Positions 32,518 through 38,504 of a stretch of 38,504 nt of DNA are shown piece after piece. The translations under genes were made by a program, and so were the position numbers. Source of the stretch: an uncultured Eubacteriales bacterium (GTDB lineage: Bacteria; Bacillota; Clostridia; Oscillospirales; Oscillospiraceae). Every line of letters starts with the position of its first letter. The first letter of the stretch is position 1. Where the stretch lies: assembly GCA_900317855.1 (NCBI GenBank), contig ONIG01000021.1, positions 1 through 38,504 on the forward strand. The letters are read 5' to 3'. The notes under the pieces are model-generated. The model was not told where the DNA came from. It ran no database searches and was given only the letters and a program-made list of their open reading frames with translations.

Positions 32518-32760
32518 GCCCCGGAACCTTTGGGACTCTCCCCTGCCGCTCCGGCACTTGACGCAATCCGTGCCGAACGGCGTTCCGGTGGTCCGGAGCG
32601 GGTCGTTCCCGCGCTGGATGCAGCAGCCTGCAAAGCTCTTGCAGGAATCGGATGCTGCGCCGCGGCCTGTGTGCCGGGCGGCCTCCGCGGGTTTGCTTCG
32701 CTGCAGCGCGCGTCGGATATGTTGTCCGAACACAGTATGCGCGCGCCACTCACCGCTATA
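32487..32760 (-). ncRNA. Candidate structured small RNA of unknown class
   Basis: No believable protein frame exists here, yet the minus strand ends in a clear terminator at 32487. Strong stems occur within: GCGCGCG (32706-32712) with CGCGCGC (32740-32746) plus an inner TCGGA/TCCGA pair, and GCAGCAGCCTGCAA (32620-32633) with TTGCAGG and TGCTGC. A start near 32760 is a guess. I see no signature of SRP RNA, tmRNA, RNase P RNA or a common riboswitch; 6S RNA cannot be ruled out. The rest of the 461-base gap is the parE promoter and yaaL leader. Confidence 0.35.
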
Positions 32761-32840
32761 CCTGGAAAATTTCGCTGCGCTCTGACTAAAACCGCCGCCG
32801 CTGACATAGAATATACAGAAAAGCGAACGGAGGCTTTTCC

Positions 32841-33056
32841 ATGTCCAGTCAGAGAAAGCAGCAGCGGGCGCACCGCGCGGAAGTGCAGCGCGTGCGCGCA
32901 GAGATGCTCGGCGTGCGCCGCGAGCTCGAACAGGCCTACAACGAGTTTGACAACATCACCGATCCCCTGCTGATGGAGGCGTGCATCTATGAGATCAACG
33001 CGCTGCGCGCAAAGTATAACTGCGCCGTGCACGATCTGAAAAATCTGACACAATAG
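32841..33056 (+). CDS. yaaL: YaaL-family protein (DUF2508)
   Basis: The 71-residue protein is helical and charged, with REMLGVRRELEQAYNEFDNI-type family spacing and the signature ACIYEINALRAKYN. DUF2508 proteins are small cytosolic proteins of unknown function. In many Firmicutes yaaL is directly upstream of bofA, as here with an 11-base gap. The ribosome site is GGAGG. Confidence 0.82.
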   Translation: MSSQRKQQRAHRAEVQRVRAEMLGVRRELEQAYNEFDNITDPLLMEACIYEINALRAKYNCAVHDLKNLTQ

Positions 33057-33067
33057 GATGGTTTCTT

Positions 33068-33334
33068 ATGTCACAAACACTTATGGACATTCTGGTCGTG
33101 ATCGCGGCCGTGTTTCTCGTCTGGCTGGTCATCCGGCTGTTCCGAAGGCCGATCCGCTGGATCCTGAAGCTGCTGCTCAACACGGCCATCGGCTTCGCGG
33201 CGCTGTTTTTGCTCAACTTTTTCGGCAGCGCCATCGGCATCACGCTCGGCCTCAACTGGATCAATGCGCTGGTCATCGGCGTGGCCGGGTTCCCGGGGCT
33301 GGTGCTGCTGCTGCTCATCAAATATCTCTTTTAG
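33068..33334 (+). CDS. bofA: BofA-family membrane protein
   Basis: The 88-residue protein has two strongly hydrophobic segments (about 6-24 and 33-60) and a third at the end (INALVIGVAGFPGLVLLLL), matching the pro-sigma-K processing inhibitor BofA. In B. subtilis BofA restrains SpoIVFB in the forespore outer membrane. Whether this organism sporulates is not shown by the window. The gene pairs with yaaL and ends in a shared terminator. Confidence 0.88.
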   Translation: MSQTLMDILVVIAAVFLVWLVIRLFRRPIRWILKLLLNTAIGFAALFLLNFFGSAIGITLGLNWINALVIGVAGFPGLVLLLLIKYLF

Positions 33335-33347
33335 CCTACATAAATGT

Positions 33348-33373
33348 TTCCCCGCATCCGAAGATGCGGGGAA
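33348..33373. terminator. Terminator between bofA and the convergent gene
   Basis: TTCCCCGCATC and GATGCGGGGAA form an 11-base perfect stem with loop CGAA. It serves convergent transcripts; T-runs are modest on both sides. Confidence 0.75.
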
Positions 33374-33378
33374 CTGCT

Positions 33379-34089
33379 TTATCCGGGCGTGCCGGTGCTC
33401 TGCGTCAGCTCCGGCCATGTGCCGGTATCATTATAATTCTCGCGCGTGAGCGTCCAGCTGTACGGCGCGGCGAGCGTGATGTTCTGCGCATCCACGGCCG
33501 CTTTTGTCAGCGCATAGCAGAAATCATGCCACGCGTCCGTCTCGTCACGCGTGTGCCCCGCCGCGAGAAAGGCAGCCTCCTGCGCCTGCGTATAATTCTC
33601 AAGCGTGAGCATGAGTTTTCGCGTCTCGAACATCGAGGCCCAGTAGGCGTCCTCCGTCATGCCGGTGCCGGCGATGAACTGCTCATAAACCTCGCGGTTG
33701 TCCGCCGTCTGCGCGGCGGCGCGCGTGTCGTCGATGTCCTGCTGCACGGCGGCATCCGCAGCCTCATAGCCCTCAGCGACCGCCTGATCGTACAGCGAGC
33801 GCGTCACGATATAGCACGCGAGCGTGTACTGCGCGGCCTCTGCCTCCGTCATGCCGGAGGCGCGGTTCTGCGCGCGCATGTTTTCAAACGTGTGCGCCGT
33901 GATCGTGAAGTCCCTGCCCATGATGACCGGCGTCTCATCGCCGGGCTGCAGCGACTCTGCATACGTCTTTCCGGCGTCGCGATACGTTGTGTCCGCCGCA
34001 GGCCGCTTCGCAGCAGCGTACAGCACAATGCACATCGCCAGCACCGCGATCAGCACACACCAGAGGATAATCTTGCTCGTTTTCGACAT
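33379..34089 (-). CDS. Membrane-anchored protein with SurA-N-like helical domain
   Basis: The 236-residue protein has one N-terminal membrane segment (about 7-26) and an extracytoplasmic helical region. The part from FTITAHTFENMRAQNR to ETRKLMLTLENY resembles the N-terminal helical domain of SurA/PrsA-type chaperones, but there is no peptidyl-prolyl isomerase domain. The first 55 residues are clearly related to the small protein at 34286-34483. A role in folding exported proteins is speculative. Confidence 0.65.
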   Translation of the reverse strand: MSKTSKIILWCVLIAVLAMCIVLYAAAKRPAADTTYRDAGKTYAESLQPGDETPVIMGRDFTITAHTFENMRAQNRASGMTEAEAAQYTLACYIVTRSLYDQAVAEGYEAADAAVQQDIDDTRAAAQTADNREVYEQFIAGTGMTEDAYWASMFETRKLMLTLENYTQAQEAAFLAAGHTRDETDAWHDFCYALTKAAVDAQNITLAAPYSWTLTRENYNDTGTWPELTQSTGTPG

Positions 34090-34202
34090 GGTCCATCCCT
34101 CCCAAAATGGTGTTATGTAAACTTATCGCTCCCAATCCCATGTTAAGAGTACCATATACCGGCGGAAAAGAAAAGGCTCTTCCGGATATTGGGGCAAAAA
34201 AA

Positions 34203-34235
34203 CGCGCCGGGTGAAGCAAAACTTCACCCGGCGCG
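34203..34235 (-). terminator. Terminator of the 34286-34483 gene
   Basis: A perfect 14-base stem (CGCGCCGGGTGAAG with its complement) and loop, followed by seven Ts on the minus strand. Confidence 0.9.
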
Positions 34236-34285
34236 CTTGCATATTCATTCTATCCGCAGGCGGCGAACCGCGCGCCTGTCAGGAC

Positions 34286-34483
34286 TCAGTCATTGACCGT
34301 GACCACGTTGTCCGCGACAACGGCGGACGCCTCACCATTCGGCTGCACCGTCTCCACATACGTGCCGGTGCTGCCTATGTAGGGGTTGATCTCGCGCGCT
34401 TTGAGCGTGGCGTAAATGCCCGCGCAGGCGACCATCATTGCGATGAGCAGGCCCCACAGAACTGCGATCTTGGTCTTTGCCAT
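34286..34483 (-). CDS. Small membrane-anchored protein, paralogue of the 33379-34089 N-terminus
   Basis: The 65-residue protein has one membrane segment (about 8-26) and a short exposed tail. It aligns with the start of the 33379-34089 product: the shared features are the KT-KI start, W--LIA, YA--K, TY-E--QP and E near residue 50. It ends at VTVND, where the longer protein continues with its helical domain. It has a strong AAAGGAGGAA site and its own terminator. It is an intact short gene or a truncated duplicate; function unknown. Confidence 0.7.
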   Translation of the reverse strand: MAKTKIAVLWGLLIAMMVACAGIYATLKAREINPYIGSTGTYVETVQPNGEASAVVADNVVTVND

Positions 34484-34640
34484 GACAGATTCCTCCTTTA
34501 AGAAATCAAAAGTGTTGTTTGTTTTTTATCTCCTCTGCGTTCCGCTTTCCACACTTCCCACACAGGCGGCAACAGCCGCTGCGGCGAATCGGAACGAAGC
34601 TTGTCGAACTTTGTTATTTTCTTATCAACTGCATTGTAGC

Positions 34641-34663
34641 GCTTTTCAACCCATTTGAAAAGC
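34641..34663. promoter_or_regulatory. Inverted repeat in the small membrane gene's promoter region
   Basis: GCTTTTCAA and TTGAAAAGC are perfect 9-base arms separated by CCCAT. On the minus strand TACAAT follows at once, so the repeat covers the -35 area and could be an operator. Confidence 0.4.
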
Positions 34664-34746
34664 CCTTTTTTGCATTTCTACTTTTTTAACAAAGCTGTTT
34701 TATTTTTAACGTTATGTTTTTATCAAATCGACGAAGTGCGAAAATA

Positions 34747-34771
34747 CCGGGCGAAGCAAAGCCTCGCCCGG
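34747..34771 (-). terminator. murF terminator
   Basis: CCGGGCGA pairs with TCGCCCGG, followed by TATTTTCGC on the minus strand. It is about 40 bases past the murF stop. Confidence 0.65.
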
Positions 34772-34786
34772 CTGGAAATCTACTGT

Positions 34787-34824
34787 AGTTTACGCCTGTG
34801 TCAGCAATTTATGCCTGTGTCAGC
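34787..34824. repeat. Tandem 19-base repeat over the murF 3' end
   Basis: Two copies (34787-34805 and 34806-34824) share CCTGTGTCAGC and TTTA with three differences. The second contains the murF stop; the first would be an unused copy of the last codons. Confidence 0.7.
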
Positions 34825-36167
34825 GCCTGAACGACGCGCTCAAACTGCATGCTGTGCGATGCTTTGACGAGCACGCAGTCGCCCGTCTGCAGCAGCTGCG
34901 GCAGTGCCGGGAGCAGCGCGTCGAGCGTGTCAAACGATGCGACCGCAACGGCAGAGTCCGCCGCGGCGGCGCCGACGGCGATGTTTTTCGCCAGCTCCCC
35001 GCAGGTAATGACGAGCGACACGCCGGCTTCGGCCGCGCAGACGCCGGTCTCGCGATGCAGGGCATCAGCGTTGGCACCGAGCTCGCCCATGTTGCCGAGG
35101 ATGGCCACCCGGCGGCCGGCCGGAAGCGTCGCCATGGAGCGCAGCGCCGCCGCCGTGGAATCGGGATTGGCGTTATAGCAGTCGTCAATGACCGTATAGC
35201 GCGCCGTGCGCACGACGCGCGCGCGGCTGCCGACCGGCCGATAGGCCGCGATGCCGCGGATGATCTCCTCGTCCGTCAGGCCGTATTCGATGCCGACGGC
35301 CGCGCCCTCGAGCGCCGCATAGACCATGTGCTGCCCGTAGGCGGAGATGCGCACCGGGATGCGCCGCGTGCCCGCGACGATCGTGCAGGTGCTGCCCTCA
35401 TCGCCGAGGTCGCGCACATCGACCGCGCACACGTCACAGCCGGCCGAGAGGCCGAACGTCACCTTGCGCTGGCGGCAGGTCATGGCGCGCAGCAGGTCGT
35501 CGTCCCCGTTGCAGAAGGCGACGGCGTCGTCCGGCATGGTGTCGAGCACGGAGGTCTTTTCCTGCAGGACGCCGCGGCGATCACGCAGGAACTCCAGATG
35601 CGCGTGGCCGATGATCGTAAAGAGCATGGCCGTCGGCTGCACCATGGCAGCCAGCGGCGCCATGTCGCCGAAGTGCGACACGCCCATCTCGACGACCGCA
35701 GCCTCATGCTCCGGCTCGAGCCGGAAGAGCGTGAGCGGCACGCCGAGCTGATTGTTGAAATTCTTTTCGGTTTTCAGCGTGTTCCAGCGCTGCGAGAGCA
35801 CGGACGCGACCATTTCCTTGGCCGTCGTCTTGCCGACGCTGCCGGTCACGCCGAGGACCGGGATGGCAAAGCGGGCGCGGTAGGCGCGCGCGAGCGTCTC
35901 GAGCGCGGCGGCTGTGTCCGGCACGCAGATGACCGGGCGGGTCTCCCCCGCCGGGACGCGCTGCGCAAGGCAGCAGGCCGCACCGAGGTCGAACGCCCTG
36001 CCGATGTAGTCGTGCCCGTCCACCCGCTCGCCGGGGATGGCGGCAAAGAGCGCGCCGGGCGTGACGGCGCGGCTGTCGATGACGACGCCGGTCACAGGCG
36101 CTGCCCCGTCACCCGAGAGCACGCCGCCGGTGATGGCGGCGATGTCCGATACACAGTAGCCCGTCAT
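34809..36167 (-). CDS. murF: UDP-MurNAc-tripeptide:D-Ala-D-Ala ligase MurF
   Basis: I start the 452-residue protein at the ATG at 36167, four bases past the ddl stop. Domain 1 binds the UDP substrate (DSRAVTPGALFAAIPGERVDGHD). The ATP site is GVTGSVGKTTAKEM. Later motifs include TLKTEKNFNNQLGVPLTL and DDCYNANPDSTAAAL. MurF attaches D-Ala-D-Ala to the stem peptide in the cytoplasm, completing the UDP-MurNAc-pentapeptide. Ddl, made from the gene before it, supplies the dipeptide, so the pair forms a logical operon. Confidence 0.95.
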   Translation of the reverse strand: MTGYCVSDIAAITGGVLSGDGAAPVTGVVIDSRAVTPGALFAAIPGERVDGHDYIGRAFDLGAACCLAQRVPAGETRPVICVPDTAAALETLARAYRARFAIPVLGVTGSVGKTTAKEMVASVLSQRWNTLKTEKNFNNQLGVPLTLFRLEPEHEAAVVEMGVSHFGDMAPLAAMVQPTAMLFTIIGHAHLEFLRDRRGVLQEKTSVLDTMPDDAVAFCNGDDDLLRAMTCRQRKVTFGLSAGCDVCAVDVRDLGDEGSTCTIVAGTRRIPVRISAYGQHMVYAALEGAAVGIEYGLTDEEIIRGIAAYRPVGSRARVVRTARYTVIDDCYNANPDSTAAALRSMATLPAGRRVAILGNMGELGANADALHRETGVCAAEAGVSLVITCGELAKNIAVGAAAADSAVAVASFDTLDALLPALPQLLQTGDCVLVKASHSMQFERVVQALTQA

Positions 36168-36171
36168 CGGC

Positions 36172-37212
36172 TCACTTGTGCAGCGCGGCGGCAATGATCT
36201 GCTCGCACAGCTCGCTGTAGCTGATGCCGACGGCGGCGGCCTCCTGCGGCACGAGGCTGGTGGGCGTCATGCCGGGCAGGGTGTTGATCTCGAGGAACCA
36301 GAGCTCGCCCTCCGCGTCGAGGATGAAGTCCGCGCGGGAGTAGGCCGACAGGTTCAGCGCATGGAACACCGTGAGCGCGGCGTCGGCCAGGCGCTGCTCG
36401 GTCTCGGCCGGGATCTCGGCCGGGGTGATCTCTTTGGCTGCACCGGGCTGATATTTGTTGCGGTAATCATAAAAGCCCTCGGCCGGGATGATCTCGATGC
36501 TGGGCAGGGCCTTGTCGCCGAGGATGCCGATCTGCACCTCGCGGCCGCGGATGTACTGCTCGATGAGGATGCGGCTGCCCTCGTGGGCGGCCGCTTCGAG
36601 CGCGGCGCGCAGCTCAGCCTCGTCATTGGCGATGGACACGCCGATGCTCGAGCCGGAATCGTCGGGCTTAACGACGCAGGGCAGCTTCGCCTGCGCGCAG
36701 ACGGCGTCGATGTCCATGCCGTCGCTCTCGACGAGCATCCACGCCGGGGTCTTGACGCCCAGCGGCGCGACGACGCGCTTGGTCAGGTCCTTGTCCATGG
36801 CGATGGCGCTGCCGAGGTAGCCGCTGCCGGTATAGGGGATGCCGAGCAGGTCGAGCGTCGCCTGCACACGGCCGTCCTCACCGGTGCGGCCATGCAGGGC
36901 CAGAAACACGATGTCCGCCATGGCGCACACCTCGAGCACGTGCTCGCCGAACAGGCTCGGGCTCTTAAGCTTGCGCTGCGCGCGCACGCTCTCCAGATCC
37001 GGCGCGCTCTCATCGATGTGCGTGCCGCCGAGGGCCGGCGGGTTGTCAAAGATCGCGGCGATGTCGCCGGTATAGTCCTCAAGGCCGAAAAACATATCCA
37101 GCAGCACGACCTGGTGGCCGCTCTCCTGGAGCGCGCCGGCGATTTTCGTGCCGCTCGAGATCGAGACATTGCGCTCGGGGCTCAGGCCGCCGCAAAGAAC
37201 TGCAATTTTCAT
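36172..37212 (-). CDS. ddl: D-alanine-D-alanine ligase
   Basis: The 346-residue ATP-grasp enzyme begins MKIAVLCGGLSPERNVS. Visible features are LALHGRTGEDGRVQ, YTGSGYLGSAIAMDK, VVKPDDSGSSIGVS for ATP, FYDYRNKYQPGAAK with the Tyr typical of D-Ala-D-Ala rather than D-Ala-D-Lac ligases, and FLEINTLPGMTPTSLVPQ for Mg and substrate. It joins two D-alanines for the murF reaction. It is preceded by a TTGAAT/TATAAT promoter and a short hairpin in its leader. Confidence 0.96.
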   Translation of the reverse strand: MKIAVLCGGLSPERNVSISSGTKIAGALQESGHQVVLLDMFFGLEDYTGDIAAIFDNPPALGGTHIDESAPDLESVRAQRKLKSPSLFGEHVLEVCAMADIVFLALHGRTGEDGRVQATLDLLGIPYTGSGYLGSAIAMDKDLTKRVVAPLGVKTPAWMLVESDGMDIDAVCAQAKLPCVVKPDDSGSSIGVSIANDEAELRAALEAAAHEGSRILIEQYIRGREVQIGILGDKALPSIEIIPAEGFYDYRNKYQPGAAKEITPAEIPAETEQRLADAALTVFHALNLSAYSRADFILDAEGELWFLEINTLPGMTPTSLVPQEAAAVGISYSELCEQIIAAALHK

Positions 37213-37241
37213 TGGGAATACCCCCTTCGTTTTCTCATAGA

Positions 37242-37257
37242 ACCGTCTCAGGACGGT
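37242..37257. other. Short hairpin in the ddl leader
   Basis: ACCGTC and GACGGT pair around TCAG between the promoter and the ribosome site. It may stabilise the message; no riboswitch features are seen. Confidence 0.45.
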
Positions 37258-37265
37258 ATTGTTTG

Positions 37266-37294
37266 ATTATATCACACTATGCGCTTGCATTCAA
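37266..37294 (-). promoter_or_regulatory. ddl-murF promoter
   Basis: TTGAAT (37294-37289), a 17-base spacer and TATAAT (37271-37266) on the minus strand. Confidence 0.82.
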
Positions 37295-37379
37295 ATATAG
37301 AATTCCCGAAAAAAGGGCGTGAAAGTTGCGCCATTGTGTGCTATACTCCTAATGTTACAGGAAAGGACGGAAAAGAGCC

Positions 37380-38372
37380 ATGCATTATGTCGTGATGGAT
37401 CTGGAATGGAATCAGGCGATGAGTTCCAAATCCTCCGTATTCAACAAGCTGCCCATTCACCTGCGCGGCGAGATCATCGAGATCGGCGCGGTGAAGCTCA
37501 ACGAGGACATGACCCCCGGCGAAGAATTTCAGATCGATGTCAAGCCCATGTACTTCAAGCGCATGCACTACAAGGTAAAAAAGCTCACCGGCTTCGACCG
37601 CGAGCGGCTGGCTGCCGGCGTGAGCTTTCCGGAGGCGCTGGCGCAGTTTCGCGCCTGGTGCGGGGACGATGTGACGTTCCTCACCTGGGGCTGCGACGAT
37701 CAGGGCATCCTCGAGCAGAACATTATCATCCATGATCTGGACTGGGACTGGATTGCCGGCTGGATCAACCTCCAGCTCATCTACAACCTCCAGACCGACG
37801 GAGACCGCAACCAGAAATCGCTTGCGACAGCAATGGAGCACTTCGCCATCGAGCAGACGCGCATCGCGCACGACGCACTCGGTGACGCGTACAACACCGC
37901 GCTCGTGTGCACGCACCTGAACATGGAAAAGGGTCTGGCCGATTATCACGACGCTGCGCAGAAGCTCACGACCCGGCTGCCGAAGGAGCACCACGGCGAA
38001 AATAACGGCCCGGACCCGATCGAGCACGTCGCGTCGGAGTCCTACGCCACGAAGTCGGAGCTCTTTGGCGACGCCGCGTTCGTCACCCCCTGCTGCCCGC
38101 TGTGCAGCGGCGAGGTGGAATACAGCAAGTGGGTCAATCAGGGCGATCAGCGCTACATGACGCTCGGCGAATGTCCGACAGACGGCAAGCTGCTCGTGCG
38201 GCTGAAGTTCCGCAAGGCGGACGACTGTACCTGGAGCGCCACGCGCCTGACCTATCAGGCGACGGACAGCATGGAGAGCTACTACAAGGCCAAGGCGGCC
38301 CAGCCGCGCAAGCGCGGCCGCGGCAAATCCCGCCGCCGGCCGGCCAAGACCGCGCAGTCAGCCCCGCAATAA
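37380..38372 (+). CDS. DEDDh 3'-5' exonuclease with C-terminal zinc-ribbon-like and basic tail
   Basis: The 330-residue protein starts with the exonuclease motif MDLEWNQ (Asp7, Glu9), continues with EIIEIGAVKLNE, and ends the domain with AHDALGDAYNTALV, giving His and Asp of a DEDDh site. This group includes KapD-like proteins. An added region near 240-275 has CCPLCSGEVEY and GECPTDGK, a probable zinc ribbon, and the tail is Lys/Arg-rich (KRGRGKSRRRPAK), suggesting nucleic acid binding. A TATACT box is at 37342-37347 and AGGAAAGG precedes the ATG. The substrate is unknown. Confidence 0.85.
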   Translation: MHYVVMDLEWNQAMSSKSSVFNKLPIHLRGEIIEIGAVKLNEDMTPGEEFQIDVKPMYFKRMHYKVKKLTGFDRERLAAGVSFPEALAQFRAWCGDDVTFLTWGCDDQGILEQNIIIHDLDWDWIAGWINLQLIYNLQTDGDRNQKSLATAMEHFAIEQTRIAHDALGDAYNTALVCTHLNMEKGLADYHDAAQKLTTRLPKEHHGENNGPDPIEHVASESYATKSELFGDAAFVTPCCPLCSGEVEYSKWVNQGDQRYMTLGECPTDGKLLVRLKFRKADDCTWSATRLTYQATDSMESYYKAKAAQPRKRGRGKSRRRPAKTAQSAPQ

Positions 38373-38411
38373 TCGAAAAAACGCAAACCCGCGGCCCCGG
38401 TACTGAGTGAT

Positions 38412-38470
38412 ATGCTCCCTCTATGAGAGACAGTGAAATAACAAAAGCACTGTCATCATGGAGGGAGCAT
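38412..38470. repeat. Long imperfect inverted repeat before a truncated gene
   Basis: ATGCTCCCTC (38412-38421) pairs with GAGGGAGCAT (38461-38470), and GACAGTG (38429-38435) with CACTGTC (38448-38454). It ends four bases before an ATG. It could be a mobile-element end or a translation-blocking hairpin, since GAGGGAG also holds the ribosome site. Confidence 0.65.
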
Positions 38471-38474
38471 TCTT

Positions 38475-38504
38475 ATGGCAAGAAAGAAAAGGTTAACAGC
38501 GGAA
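38475..38504 (+). CDS. Start of an unidentified gene, cut by the window end
   Basis: An ATG at 38475 follows GGAGGGAG and opens MARKKRLTAE before the sequence ends. The basic start is compatible with a DNA-binding or recombinase-type protein, but ten residues cannot identify it. Confidence 0.45.
   Translation, partial: MARKKRLTAE

Larger units (their letters stand above)
34484..34808. other. Intergenic region before murF end
   Basis: These 325 bases hold no supported frame. They contain the inverted repeat at 34641-34663, a candidate -10 box TACAAT near 34640 on the minus strand for the small membrane gene, the murF terminator and a short tandem repeat at the murF end. Confidence 0.55.

Noticed and set aside
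32424..33053. A 209-codon minus-strand frame between parE and bofA
   Set aside because: It is antisense to yaaL, runs through a terminator and the parE promoter, and has low-complexity Ala/Arg/Gly composition.

Overview
The window looks like a chromosome segment of a moderately high-GC Clostridia bacterium (Oscillospiraceae-like) carrying the right end of an integrated prophage. Pointers are AGGAGG-type ribosome binding sites, a yaaL-bofA pair, YitT-family and PAP2 membrane proteins, a PolA whose proofreading domain looks inactive, and early phage genes of the DUF2800/DUF2815/polymerase/helicase type. The genus cannot be fixed from sequence alone.

Bases 1 to about 13,450 are prophage. A long leftward operon starts at a lambda-like switch near 10.7 kb. 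In order of transcription it encodes a Cro-like regulator, a Lar-like zinc protein, an unknown protein, an excisionase-type HTH protein, an unknown protein, a Cas4-like nuclease (DUF2800), a DUF2815 protein, a family A DNA polymerase, an HTH protein, a cell wall hydrolase, a small coiled-coil protein, a SNF2-type helicase, a HAD phosphatase, a DUF1492-like regulator, a DUF6378 protein and the start of a ThyX-like synthase. A LexA/CI-type repressor, a second copy of the small coiled-coil protein and a tyrosine integrase run rightward. The integrase ends beside a tRNA-Thr gene, the probable attachment site. The other prophage end lies outside the window.

The most unusual object is in the phage polymerase (4339-7095). 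A 263-residue intein interrupts catalytic motif B. Between its N- and C-terminal splicing blocks lies a complete HNH-type nuclease gene in a different reading frame (5025-5483). The same bases therefore appear to be read twice: once as an intein linker and once as a free-standing homing endonuclease.

From 13.5 kb onward the window is host core genome. A leftward operon uvrB-polA-rimI-tsaD-radC handles DNA repair, replication and tRNA t6A modification. Next come araM (glycerol-1-phosphate dehydrogenase), a PAP2 phosphatase, an iron alcohol dehydrogenase, a FAD oxidoreductase and tRNA-Gly. A topoisomerase operon (parE-parC-yitT-lipoprotein), a candidate small RNA, yaaL-bofA, two related small membrane proteins, ddl-murF for peptidoglycan precursors and a DEDDh exonuclease follow. 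The window ends in a hairpin before an unidentified truncated gene.
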